From assembly GCA_011800805.1 (NCBI GenBank), contig MPNW01000091.1, forward strand, positions 101,747 to 165,746: 64,000 bases of DNA. Direction: 5' to 3'. Shown one piece after another: positions 52,543 through 64,000 of the stretch. Each line of letters starts with the position of its first letter. Positions within the stretch are counted from its first letter, which is position 1. Under the pieces are notes generated by a model. It worked only from the letters and a program-made list of their open reading frames with translations, was not told where the DNA came from and ran no database searches. The DNA comes from Hirudo medicinalis (Eukaryota > Annelida > Clitellata > Hirudinida > Hirudinidae). Position numbers and translations under genes: made by a program.

Positions 52543-53457
52543 TTAGAGCTGTTGAAAGTAGTTGATTGTCAGACCATTAACAGATCTCAATGCCTCCATA
52601 TCCAGTGTGCCTGCAGAAATGATGTGGGTGGACTCTATTGGAACAGGCAAGTATTCATTCTCTCTTTTCACATGATCAATATTGACTGGTGTGATCCAAC
52701 TTGCATAACAACTATCTACTGACTGATTTTGATTACAGTAGAACTGGGATGTATTGGCTTTTTCAAATGGCTTTTCTTCATGAGACTCCAAATTGTCCCA
52801 AACTGGTTCAACTTTAATATTTTCTACAGCTGGAAAAACTACAGTGCTGAGGTTGAAGTAACTTTTAGAATCTTCTTGGTTTTCATTGTAAACATTTGGA
52901 CTAGTAAATTCTTCAGTTTTAACTATGCTGAAATTGCTGGTAGTCTCCGTTGCTGTTTGTGAGTCATTCAAGGAGTGAACATTTCTACGGTGCCGTTTCA
53001 GATCTGGTTTGAGTTTAAATCTCTTCTCGCAAACTTCACATTCATATGGTAACTCTTCAGAATGTACGACGAGATGTTTTTTGAGATTAGCTTGCACTCT
53101 GAAAGTTTTCTCACAAAATTTGCAGCTGTAGGGTTTCTCCTTGGTATGTATCCTTAAATGGGCCTTTAAGCTGCCATTTTGTGTAAAACTTTTGTCACAA
53201 TAGGTGCATTTAAATGGTCGCTCACCTGTGTGAATCCTTAAATGTATTCTCATGTTGCCCAAATTCGTGAAAACCCTGCCGCACACATTACAGCTAAAGG
53301 GTTTCTCTCCACTATGAGTTCTTTTGTGGTTAGCCAAAGTATTCGTCCTTGAAAATGATTTGTGACATTCTGTGCAAGTATACTGACGTCTGTTAGATTT
53401 ATTAGTCATGTTATGTCGACGTCCAAACGACGTTGTACCCACGTAAACAAAAGTCAA
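52543..53457 (-). CDS. Intronless C2H2 zinc-finger protein with five fingers
   Basis: A single exon of 304 codons. Five tandem C2H2 fingers occupy about residues 26-161 (YTCTECHKSF, FSCNVCGRVF, FKCTYCDKSF, YSCKFCEKTF, YECEVCEKRF). They are joined by TGEKP-type linkers (SGEKP, TGERP, TKEKP, SEELP); the last finger ends H-x4-H. The C-terminal 140 residues are polar and contain three sumoylation-type motifs (VKTE, IKVE, VKRE). Tandem fingers with such linkers bind DNA, so this is probably a nuclear transcription factor, perhaps repressive given the SUMO sites (inference). The start may be the first Met or the Met at residue 17, just before the fingers. Lack of introns beside intron-rich neighbours could mean an old retrocopy, though intronless finger genes are common. 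Confidence 0.9.
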   Translation of the reverse strand: MTFVYVGTTSFGRRHNMTNKSNRRQYTCTECHKSFSRTNTLANHKRTHSGEKPFSCNVCGRVFTNLGNMRIHLRIHTGERPFKCTYCDKSFTQNGSLKAHLRIHTKEKPYSCKFCEKTFRVQANLKKHLVVHSEELPYECEVCEKRFKLKPDLKRHRRNVHSLNDSQTATETTSNFSIVKTEEFTSPNVYNENQEDSKSYFNLSTVVFPAVENIKVEPVWDNLESHEEKPFEKANTSQFYCNQNQSVDSCYASWITPVNIDHVKRENEYLPVPIESTHIISAGTLDMEALRSVNGLTINYFQQL

Positions 53458-54665
53458 AACAAACTGAGCGCTAAATTTGTCCCATAGAACTTACAAATTA
53501 ATAAATGTATCAAATAAATATGGTTCCTTACATATTATTACATGCGATTGTTTTAATTATAGTTTATTATTTTATGATCTGTAATTGCAAAAAATATATT
53601 TATTCATGTTTTTGATACAATTTCGATTAAGAAATTAATGGGTGCTTATTTTAATACAAAGTCAATTATAAATTTAATAATGCTTTTAGCATTTTATATT
53701 TAAAATTTGCAATGATTCTTCGACAAGAACAAAGGGATGCTTAGACGCGTATGAATACATTTCAACTGTTTTATTTTGTTGAAAATTGTAAGCTGTTTGT
53801 TTCAAATTGTTTCTCATTTATGTCATTTAAACATTTAAAACAAATAATAAGTAATGCAATTTGATCCAATAAATTTTGTTGCGTAACTATTTCTTAAATC
53901 GAAGAATACATTATGATGAGGGTGTGATGTGACTTGGGACCTGGAACAGTTTTAGCGCAAAGGGGGTTTGAACGGTGCCGGCTTTCGACGTTCTCATTGC
54001 GTTGGTGCGATTCATTCGGTCAGTTATTTCGATTGGATTTCTGTTGATAGAACCATTTGACGACTAAATTTAAACCCAGACCTGCAACTGGTTAGTGTTT
54101 GTATCAATATTACCTTTTCAAAGGTTAATGGGGCCTTGCTCGAGAATAAATAGATAGATAAATAGATAGAACGCAAATTCATATTTTTAACTTGTTTTTG
54201 CGGGTTTACCACAGGTTAAAATTTTTCCGAGACTGCTTTGGCTGTATGCGTCTTTGTGCTAGTGTCTGCTCATAATGTTATTTATTGTCTTGGTGATGGC
54301 GTCGGGGCCGATAAAGTCTTAATGTGCTGTGCTGCTCGGAATCAATTTGATGAGACACCGGATTAAAGTCAATTGGGTAAAACGAGTATTGTAGCGCTCA
54401 ATTAATTCCCTGGGGATTGCCGGAGAAACGGGGTGCTTAAGCTCGTTCTCTGCTCATGACGTCATTATCGCGGCTGGTATTTTAAGGAATCTATTAGTTC
54501 ACGAAAAGGTATTTTTGTGTCGTTTGGTTTGAAATCTTGAGTGAGGATGTAAATATAAATGAAGGGCGAAATCCCGCTTAAAGTGGTTTAAAAAATTCGG
54601 CATACGCCCTTGATTACTGGCACCGACTTTTTAAGAAACTTTTTTTGTTATTGTTAGAAAACAAT
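53458..54665. other. Intergenic region between the finger gene and LLGL
   Basis: Divergent gene starts at 53457 (-) and 54666 (+). A GATA-type short repeat (AATAGATAGATAAATAGATAG) lies at about 54148. The 400 bp before the LLGL ATG are less AT-rich and probably contain its promoter. No exon recognised. Confidence 0.5.
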
Positions 54666-57600
54666 ATGGAGTCTGTGCTTCGAAAATTGAAATTGATTAA
54701 GCCCAACAGCAAAGAAGAAGAGGCCAGAAGACAACTTCTTAATGAATTGTTCTCATACAAGAAGGTAGGAATATATTTGTGGTCACTGCAAGATGAATAC
54801 AATTTTGTGAAATGCTATGTACAATGTACTTCAAATGAGCAGGGTCTGATACATGGGCTTCCATATCAACCATCCTCCATAGCCTTCGATTGTAAACTTG
54901 GGTTTTTGGCTATTGGGACTGAGGATGGTTCTTTGAGAATGTGAGTTATAAATTTTATACTGTTTTCATAACATAGTGGTTTTATTATTTTATTGTCCTT
55001 TCATAGAGATAAAATGATTGAAGTATCCCCATGTAATTGGGGGGGTGGTTAAACAAACACCAGAAGCATCCAAGCAGAACATTTGTATAAGAATGTTTAC
55101 ATGGGACTTTTATGTATATATATAAAATGAATGTGGGACTAATTAACTGCATGTTTGTGGGGGTTACATGATTTGAAATCAGTTTGATGGCTATGCTATT
55201 CTGAAATAGCATCAGGGGATGTAATTTTTAGAGATAATAATTTGGTCAAATTATGTGAACAAAGTAGCTCAAAATATAAAGTTTTAAGCTTAATCCAATG
55301 ATCCATTCCCTAGCTATGGAAAATCTGGAGTGCAATTCTATGCTGAACATCCTAACTCCTCAGCCATTGAAAAGATATTTTTCCTTGAGGAGCAGGTGAG
55401 TGTCATGATTAGTGGTGGTGATGATGATGGTAAAATCAATGACGAGCAAGTTATGAAGATTGTGTGCAGTAGATATCTATACTAATGTATATATGTATAC
55501 ACACAAAATGTGCATGTTTAAATGTGTAAACAGCTGTCGATATGATTACTCAACATAAGCTTGTTCTTGTAAGCTTATTCATGCATGATCTTGTGATGAT
55601 TATGAGGAGCTGCATGATTGGATGTTGCGTGTTTCAATTGTCAAATGTAGACTGCTTTACAATGTGAACATTTCTTGATATCATTCAAGAATGATAACTC
55701 TTCAAATCATGATATTTATCTGAGATCATATTTGCGGTTGCCAAGGTTGCCAATGTTCGCCGGTGTCTACCACCTACCACGCATTACCTCGTGCATGAGT
55801 TGACTTTAGATATGCATGGAGAAAATTGTTGCACTTATCTCAGTGCTCTGACAATTTTTTTCCAAAATTTATTTCGATGGAAATGTTTTGTTCATGGACA
55901 GGCTCGACTGATCACTCTGAGTAAGGACAGGTCGATCTACAAATGGGAGATGAATGTCACTGCTGATGGATATCCCATTCTCACCACTGTTGCCACTTTC
56001 ACACCACATGACAAGTAATTGTTCTCTTTTTTTTTTGGCCATAATTGTCACAATGATTGAAACACATACATACAAATTATTTTGATAATTTGCTAGCAGC
56101 ACTTGAAATGAGTTCATGTTAATCTTGTGGTGATGCATTCACCCATCATGTTGTGACTGGGTTTTGGTTTTGTGCCAATAATAATTTGGATATCAATAAA
56201 ATATAATTAGCTTCCTTAACATTGCTTTGCAGTGGTGATGATTGAACCACTTGAAATTAGGTGAATGGGCAATTTAAGTGAGAAGTTGAAATATAGCTAA
56301 TGTCTATAATTGTATCTGTAACCCAATGAAAGGGGGATGGCTACTTAAATTAGCTTCATAAAATAATATTGTCTTAATTACCATCTGGTCTGATGCACAG
56401 CTGCTAGGGTTTGATGATGATGGTGATAAAAATGTGGGTTTTCCAGATGGTTATTATAAAGTTAATTTCTGTATAACTAAGTCCACAGCTGCTCTCATAT
56501 CTGTTCTCAGGCTGAGATACTGAAATAAGGGTTTTCCAATCCTTTCCATTCCATTCCAGGTGCTGGAAATATGCCAGCATGTTGTGGCATAATACTTTAT
56601 ACAATTGGTTTCAGTGTAATTGGTGGGAAATTTAATATTATTTGAAGAATCCAAATTAAGTAAGTGTTGTTTTAATTAGTGTCACACTTTATTTTCAATG
56701 CTCTTTAATCATTAAGGTTGTGTCAAGACATTTCACTCTTACACTCATCGGTCTCATTTCAGAGAGAAGATAGAACAATGGGTTGCATGCTTGACCCTGA
56801 ACTCTGCTGACCTACTTTTCTCAGCCAATCCAGCAGGAGACATTCATGTCCTTGACATTGGGACTTTCCAGCTGAGAGAAGATGAAACCATCAAGCAGGA
56901 GGAACTACTCAAGATGTGGGTGTATTTATTGATCCTGCAATTGTTTTCATGGCACTGCAATCTTTGTGGATTGTTTCAGTTAATTCAAAAATCTTTTTAA
57001 TTAATTCATAGTCTCGGTGGTGATGATGGTGATGAATATGGATTATTGTATTATTTACAGGCAGCTTAGTTTCTTTTGTGATTAAGTTGTCACTTGCACT
57101 TTAATTGGGCCTACAACCCATGAAGCTACATGTTTTGTTTTCATAGCAATCACAACAGGCAGAGTGATATGAAATGATTGTATGACAAACATAACTTATT
57201 GTTGATGCTTGTGTTTATGCATTTTATTAAGAGGAATTGCGTTATCATTTGTTATTTGCACAATGATTTGCACAACTCATTATCCACATAACACTTAAAG
57301 TGTTTCACTACTCACTTTTGTGAGTAACAACAACATTAGGCTGCAAACAGGAGTCAATTGAGCTCATGGTTTCCCCATCACTTGTTGTTCCCGAGAATTT
57401 CTGACGTTATTTCCTAACGGCCCACGTTAAAGTGATGCATAATTATTTTTTTAAAGCCGCTCACTTTATTTTCATGAATTTTTTCTCTTTAATGCCACTC
57501 ACGTGATGAGTCACTTTAATGGGACTTTAAGCAGAATTATCACTCAGCCAGTTTACCATGGCACAGCACATTATTTGCTCTGTGCCAACATTAATAATAT

Positions 57601-57958
57601 ATATTTTTTAATATTTTTATTCCCATGATTTGCATATTTATTAGTATTTATTCTTTATAGATTGGTGTTTAGAGTGGAATTGCCTTTTAAATATGCTTCA
57701 ATGTCAGTTGTAATAATTATTATTGTAAAAAATATATTATTATTATTGTTGTTATTGATATTATTATTACTCTTATGTTGTATCAATCAAGTTTTACGTA
57801 CATTATAATGAAATAATTTTATGTAGTAATATAATCTCACTGCCTTATTTGGCAATTAAGTCTTGTTGGTTCAAAAGGATGATGGTTTTGTTGACATTCA
57901 TTCTCATTAATTAACATGGGTATGGTAAAAGCTTATGAACCTTTTCACGTCAACAATA

Positions 57959-57993
<35 letters not shown>

Positions 57994-60900
57994 TAATAAT
58001 AAATAATTAATTTTGCACATTAACCTTAGTTTACTTAATTCATGGTTAAATTGAAATAAATAAATACAAATCCATTCGACAATGTCAGGAAAGGTGGGTG
58101 GTCAGATATGCAGCCCTATGCAATAATTATTATTATAATTAATTATGGGTGGAGAATGGCAGTAAACATCTGCAATCTCTTTATTCTTAAGCTCTCAAGC
58201 ACAAGCAGTTATTTCAACAGTGATGAGCATCTTTCAAGGTTGAAGATGAGATGCTGAGATAAATGTTTATTGAGCCCCTTGCAATGCATGTAATCCATTG
58301 AGCTTGTGTCATAGAATCTTATTCCTGCAATATTCAGTGCATTCTGCACCTGGCTGTAATTGGTAACAAGTGACTATCATTTGTAATTAAATTGTTCTTG
58401 AGGTTTCACTTTTCATTCCCCAATTGCACCCTCAAAAGGTCCCATATCTGTTTCTCTGGTCATCATCTAGACTTAAAATTTGAAGTCTGAGGGTGAAGTG
58501 GATTGTAGTATAATATCAAATTACTTTTAGCAATTCTTATAATTAGGTAATGTTATGCAAACCATTCTCATGGTTTTATAAGTCAGTGGTAAGTGTCACT
58601 ATGGTTGTCATCTGCAAAATATCACCATTACTCGAGTCAGTACTTGAGTCGAGCCTTCTGCTTTTGATTGCCACGTGAACAACGTTATAATGATGAGAAA
58701 TAACTTGAAGAGATCAAAGTCCTTGGTTGGTCCTAGACATTTTTATGGAGAAAAAAAATTTTTTTGGTGCAGGTTATGCTCAGTCTGACTTCTTGAAGGA
58801 TTTTGTTGGAGGAAGTCTATCAATAATTGTGACTTAAGCCATGTTCTTAAGACCTGCATGTCACATCATTGCACTAATTACTAGCATAATTTAAAGCCTC
58901 ATCCCTTCTTGTTCTTCCTTTTTTTTATCTATCTTGAGCCTTCTGAGTGCATCTCCTGATCATTTAATTAAGTTGTTGTCTCAACACTTTCTCACACTTT
59001 AAAAAGATACAAATTTATGGGTGAAAAAGGATTCTTTATCAAAAAGGCGCATTCACCTTCTCAGTGCTTTAATCAATCTGTGGAACCCTGGCAAAGAATT
59101 TTCTAGCTTGAATGTTTTTTGTCTTTACTTGTTCTGCTTTTGTTACTTCTTCAATTTTCTGTTGTATGAGTTTCCACTCAATTTCTTCAGTTATTGAGAG
59201 TTTACCTTACAGTGGTTTGTATTGTAATTTTGGTGTTTAAAAATCTCGGATTTTTAGCACATCGTGTACTTTTATTGATATTATTATAATTTAATTAAAA
59301 TTTAATTTTAAGAGCATCCGATGAGCAAAAGTCAAAAGTTGGCAAGATCAAGATTATAGCTCCACAGCCTTCTTCTGACAATTGCGTGAGTTACAATTAC
59401 CATTGATTTATTACTCTATTGCCTGCTGTCTGAAGTCATGTGACAAAATTAGTTACTCATGCAACATCACAATGAATGTTGTAACCATGACATTCCAGTT
59501 CCTGATTGGTTATCAAGAGGGCATCATGATCTGCTGGAATGGAAAGGACAAGAGAGCAGAAAGATGCTTTGGAACAAATCAAGTAAGACTGCTTGTTGCA
59601 TGTTGATATTAAATATTTTAAGGCCAGCACGAAGAACATGGCAAGTTCGCCTGTTTTGATAATTTAATTAGTGTACTGAACTTGATTGGTTAATTGAGCA
59701 ATTGAGGCAATCTTACAGAGTCTTGAACTGTTGTGGATGTGACAACTGTTTGCCATTAAATATTTCTTCATATTTTATTTATGTCTAATAAAATATGTTC
59801 TATAATGTTAACTGCAATATGTTCTATTCAAATTGAGTGTAATCCAGTGACTTTTTGTAGCCTTTGGAGTGGGCTTCCTTTGACAGATGTGGCACAGAAA
59901 TAGTGACTTGTCATGCTGATGGCAGTCACATGACATGGAATGTGGAGAACATTTTGAAGCACGTGGAAAACGCCACCACTCCGTACGGTGAGTCTGGGAA
60001 TATCGGTGTGCTTTTTTAATGCATTCTCATCAGTAGACTCATTTTTGTTGACAAATTTCTTTTCAAAATTTCAGGGCCTTTTGCCTGCAAGGAGATCTCA
60101 AAGATTATTACTAAGAGTACTTCTAGAAACAGGTTTACTTACTACCTCTCATTAATTCTTGCAAAAGGTTGATAAGTTTTGACAAAGATATGTCCTTTGC
60201 AGCAAGTCACCCTTCCTGATATTCAGTGGGGGCATGCCCAAATCCAACTTTGGGGAAAAGAACACAGTTACAGTTATGCATTCCAACAAGCATGTGGTGT
60301 TTGATCTCAAGTCACGTCTCATCGATTTCTTGGTCTTGTGCGATGCCGACGAGAAAGAGGAAAAATTTGATAAAAGCGGTAAGCATTTGCTCGGAGAAAT
60401 TAAAAATTCTTCAAAATGTGTTGATCATGTTGAATGATTCCAGCCTTTGACAACCCGCATACTTTGCTCATCTTAACGCTGGAGGAGCTGATAGTGGTTG
60501 ATCTTGCCTCAGAGGACTGGCCTCTGCTGAACCCTTTGCAAGTTTCTCGAGTTCATAGCAGCCCCGTGTCTTGCTTGGCTCACTTCCCTTCTGTGGCCCA
60601 GAATATTTGGATCAAAATTGACTTTGTGAGGAGGAAAGCTGCAAAAAATCACCTTAAGGTTTATCAAGTGCTTATGATAATGATTTGAATGTTTCTAAAC
60701 GAGTGCGATGTTTGGATAGGATTGGACAGTAAAAGGTGGACAGGTGACTTCCACAGAGAAAGATAATTCTGATTTAGTTCTCACTGGGTTAGAAATGTTA
60801 ATGTAGCTGTTCTTCTTGACTCACGATTTCAGAATATGTAATATTTACTTTGAACAGACACGACAATGGAGATGTAGTGTTTTGGCAATCTGGTTCGACC

Positions 60901-62795
60901 GGATTGAAGAAGATTTTCACTTGGTCCACTGGTGACGTCTTCGAGAATTCTGGCAAATGGATTGAAGAGAGTCAATCTGAAATAACTGATGACATCTGGC
61001 CACCATTCAGAAAGGTGATCGGGAAATGTGTTGTTGTTGTTGGCATTTATGTGTTATTGAGACATATAAGTTGTTCCTGATAATTTGTCTTTGTCATGTG
61101 TTTGTGAATTATTGAATTATTCTCCTTACTTCCAATATCTACAGGTCTCCTATTTCTCACCAAAGCACGATGATCCACGACTTTCCATAACCAAGATTGC
61201 ATTCTGTCCAGAGAGTGGACTGCTAGCTGTTGGTGGAGCTACTGGTCAGGTGCTGTTGACCAGTCTTGACAATCAAGACAACAAAACTCTTCCCAATGAA
61301 GCAGTCTTCATTGACCTGCTTGGTAAAGGACCCCATTCTGAGAGTTTGCTCCTCAAGAACAAAGTTTCAGAGGATCAGGAGCTGGATTTTGGCCTATTGA
61401 GTATTTCCTGTGTCCTTCAAGTCGATGGCATCCACCCATGTTCTGATCTAGCTCTCAGATCTGATTGGCAGCTGTAAGTTAGACTGATTCTTGTGATTGG
61501 ATAATTCTCTGCTGCAGATTAAATTGATTGGATTTCTACTGAATAGCTGTTATCCAGACCTCTAGTAGTAGTCTTTTTGAATATATTTTGATCTTCTGAG
61601 TCATCTTTATGCTTTCAAATATACAAGTGGTTATGGAAAGTTGTTTGGCTGTTGAGAGATTAATAACCAATTTATTACCAATATCAGGATGGCTGTTGGA
61701 ACATCCAATGGTTTTGTTCTTTTTGACTATTTGAAGAAGAAAGCTGTCATCAGCAAATGCACAGCTGTGACAGGTTGGTAGCTTTTGTGACATTTTGAGA
61801 ATTGTATCTCAAAGTGACATTAGGAGAATGTTGGAAAGGTTATCATTGAGTTCATCCTCATTTATTCAGGTGGAAGGGGATCTGTCTCCAGAAGCAGATC
61901 GTTCCAGCAGTCACTAAGGGAGTCGATAAGGAGCATCAAGAAGAAACCTGCTTCGTCTAAGTCGCCAGAGGAGGTTCCATCCACTCCTCAAAAGGGAGTC
62001 GCAGAAAAAGCCGAAGATGCTGCAGTTGAAGTGTTGGAAAAGACTGCTGAGGTTGCGGGAGAAGTGGTCAAGGAAGTGGAAGGAGTGGCAAAGAATGCAC
62101 AGGAAAAGATTGCGAATGGAGTGGAGAATGGAATGGAGAAGATCGGACTGAAAGATAAGGAAGAAGAGAAAGCTGATCAAACACCTCATCAGGAAGAAAA
62201 CGTTAAGGTTCTCTCGCAGGAAATAAAGGAGCACAAGTGAGTGATACATTATTATTTCATTAGGCTCATGTACCCCACGTGGTTACCTGGTTATATGGTT
62301 GGACGAAGTGCCCTCAGACACTGAGGTGTGTTTTACATCTTCAGGATTGATCAAGTGACTCCATCCAAGAAATCTGAAGTGATTACCACAATAACCACCA
62401 CGAACATCTCTACAACAACCACGACGGTCAAGAAAGAAACCGAGGACGGGGAAACCGTCGAAGTGGAAAAGTCGCCGGAAGAATCCGTCGCCGCGAACGG
62501 AGCGACGGGCGAAGAGAATGGAAAGAATGCGGAGAACAAAAAGCAGGAAGAAGTTCAGGCCGAACCCCAAAGCAGGGGATCAACACTTAAGAGAGAAGGA
62601 GTTACTTTTGATGTCACCTCGACCCCTTCCAAGTCTCCACTCACCTCGAGTAGCAGCGTGTCCTGCATTAAGTTGATTAGCACCTGTCTCAGTCGCTGTA
62701 AGCAGTTTTAAATCACCAATGGTCATCTTATTATAAAGCATTATTCCATTATTCAACTTAGAGCTGGGTTTGTGTGTTTTGAGAGGTTATCGTTG

Positions 62796-62857
<62 letters not shown>

Positions 62858-64000
62858 GTTATTATCATTATCATCATCATCATCATCATCATCATTATTA
62901 ACAAAGCTTAAAAAGTGAAATGGAGAGCTAATTCATATTATTTTCCATTAATAAAGCAAACAATGCCACCAGTCCCACATTCTGGATTGGACTCAGTGAT
63001 GGAAAGATCTTTGCTTATCAGATGGTCGTACCACAGGGCACAAACAGAGATCAAGAGGATGTTTCTGCTGTCCTTGGTTAGGCTTTGTATTTGATTTTAT
63101 TTCTAGTCTTTCACGTGTTCGTCATTTTATTTACCTCTGCAGACTTGCTTTTCTTATTACTCCTTGTTATATTTAGCCAAGGAAATCCACTTGAAGCATG
63201 GAGCACCAGTATGCAACTTGCTTGTTATTGATGAAACTGGAAAACAAGTGGGAGGTCCAGTTCTTGAAGGAACCAATGGGCAACCGGTCGATGCCATAGC
63301 TCAAGGTCACAGACTTGTGGTGTGTTCATGGGAGCAAATCAAGGTTGTTTGAGCATGTTTTATAATCTGCTTAACATTGTGTAATGATTCTTTTAGATGT
63401 TATTCAAATGTTGAATTAATCTGTCCTGTAGATATTCTCCCTTCCTAGTCTAAAGGCTCAGAATAAGCACAAGCTGTTCAAGAACAGAGATGAAGGACGC
63501 ATCTGTGCAGTGACTGTCCAGAACTTCAAAAACAAATCAGGTATTTCAGTAATTTAGCAACCTATGCTATAATCACAATCATAATGCTAAGTGTTTGAAT
63601 GTTATAATCAACTAGATGATTCATATTCTGAAAATGCAATGGTGTGCATTACCAGTGCTGGTGATGTGTCCATCATCAGTTTACCCTCACTCAAGTTTCA
63701 GGTCAAAATTCCTGCCATACAACTTGCAACCTCTGATTGGTACATTTTAAAATGTCTTAGCTGTTTTCTGCAAGATGTATGAGTTAAGATTGCTATTATT
63801 TTTCATCCCATCTTTTTAGTGACTTGATTGGACAGTGTTGGTTTTTGAGCAATGGAATAGCAGTTTACAGATCGTCTGAAGAAGAACTGGCTTCGTTTTC
63901 TCTGTCGACGGTTTACAGGGCTCTGCCTCAATCTTCTCTGCCTTTGAAGGAGGGCATGAGAGTCCCTCCTGTCAGTGAAGAGCCAGCACCAGTCCAAGAG
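54666..64000 (+). CDS. LLGL: Lethal giant larvae (LLGL) cell-polarity protein, 3' end beyond window
   Basis: Exons: 54666-54764, 54843-54940, 55314-55395, 55902-56014, 56763-56915, 59313-59385, 59499-59582, 59861-59987, 60075-60132, 60203-60378, 60444-60658, 60720-60787, 60858-61014, 61145-61473, 61688-61773, 61870-62236, 62345-62697, 62957-63076, 63177-63343, 63432-63540, 63616-63739, 63820-64000 (open). Phases all close; 1,113 codons so far. Family blocks: HGLPYQPSSIAFDCKLGFLAIGT at the start of the WD40 propellers (here named by its position, about 36-58), TPYGPFACKEISKI, FSGGMPKSNFGEKN, and the second propeller to the end. The aPKC motif is intact: SRSFQQSLRESIRSI, with Ser650, Ser654 and Ser658 spaced by four. 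In known members aPKC phosphorylation there releases Lgl from the basolateral cortex, where it acts with Scribble and Dlg. An unusual insertion of about 200 residues follows the motif. There is no SNARE motif in the visible part. Confidence 0.96.
56916..59312. other. LLGL intron 5
   Basis: The longest intron of this gene, 2.4 kb. It is AT-rich with an (AAT)n array at about 57957-58010. No exon or nested gene was seen. Confidence 0.8.
57957..58010. repeat. (AAT)n microsatellite in LLGL intron 5
   Basis: Nearly perfect AAT array of about 16 units, with one GAT interruption. Confidence 0.93.
62796..62898. repeat. (ATT)n / (ATC)n microsatellite in LLGL intron 17
   Basis: About 22 ATT units pass into ATC units, filling most of the intron before exon 18. 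Confidence 0.94.

Overview
This is nuclear DNA of an invertebrate animal. The evidence is many short introns with GT..AG borders, AT-rich non-coding sequence crowded with (AAT)n, (GAT)n and (CATC)n microsatellites, and animal-specific genes: a TRPM2-type channel, Lethal giant larvae, and a myosuppressin/FMRFamide-type peptide GPCR. The gene repertoire and microsatellite style would fit a lophotrochozoan (annelid, leech or mollusc); the species cannot be fixed from this sequence alone. All gene models below were assembled by hand from splice sites, reading phase and family knowledge.

Layout. 1-3443: AAT microsatellite, a possible SINE, otherwise no gene. 3444-4218 (+): candidate three-exon gene for a 69-residue protein. 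4881-6302 (-): unrecognised protein with one C2H2 finger, sharing a 385-bp divergent promoter with 6688-10502 (+), a 16-exon RIOX1/NO66 ribosomal oxygenase. 10503-16141: gene-poor spacer. 16142-29611 (+): 34-exon TRPM2-like cation channel of about 1,589 residues with a C-terminal NUDT9-homology domain that lacks a recognisable Nudix box. 32258-34818 (+): four-exon universal stress protein whose first intron holds a (CATC)n array interrupted by a 596-N assembly gap. 36218-36970 (-): candidate small coiled-coil gene with an apparent frameshift. 38237-38432: decayed MULE-like transposase fragment. 39502-47851 (-): three-exon peptide GPCR with a very large third intracellular loop. 48575-50235 (+): decayed non-LTR retrotransposon. 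52543-53457 (-): intronless five-finger C2H2 protein. 54666-64000 (+): 22 exons of Lethal giant larvae (LLGL), continuing past the window edge.

The genes are not an operon or a functional cluster; this is an ordinary stretch of animal chromosome. The main novelties are the TRPM2 channel with a degenerate NUDT9H domain, a large low-complexity, partly amphipathic-helical insertion in LLGL next to the aPKC motif, the cysteine-cluster loop of the GPCR, and two small genes visible only after splicing.
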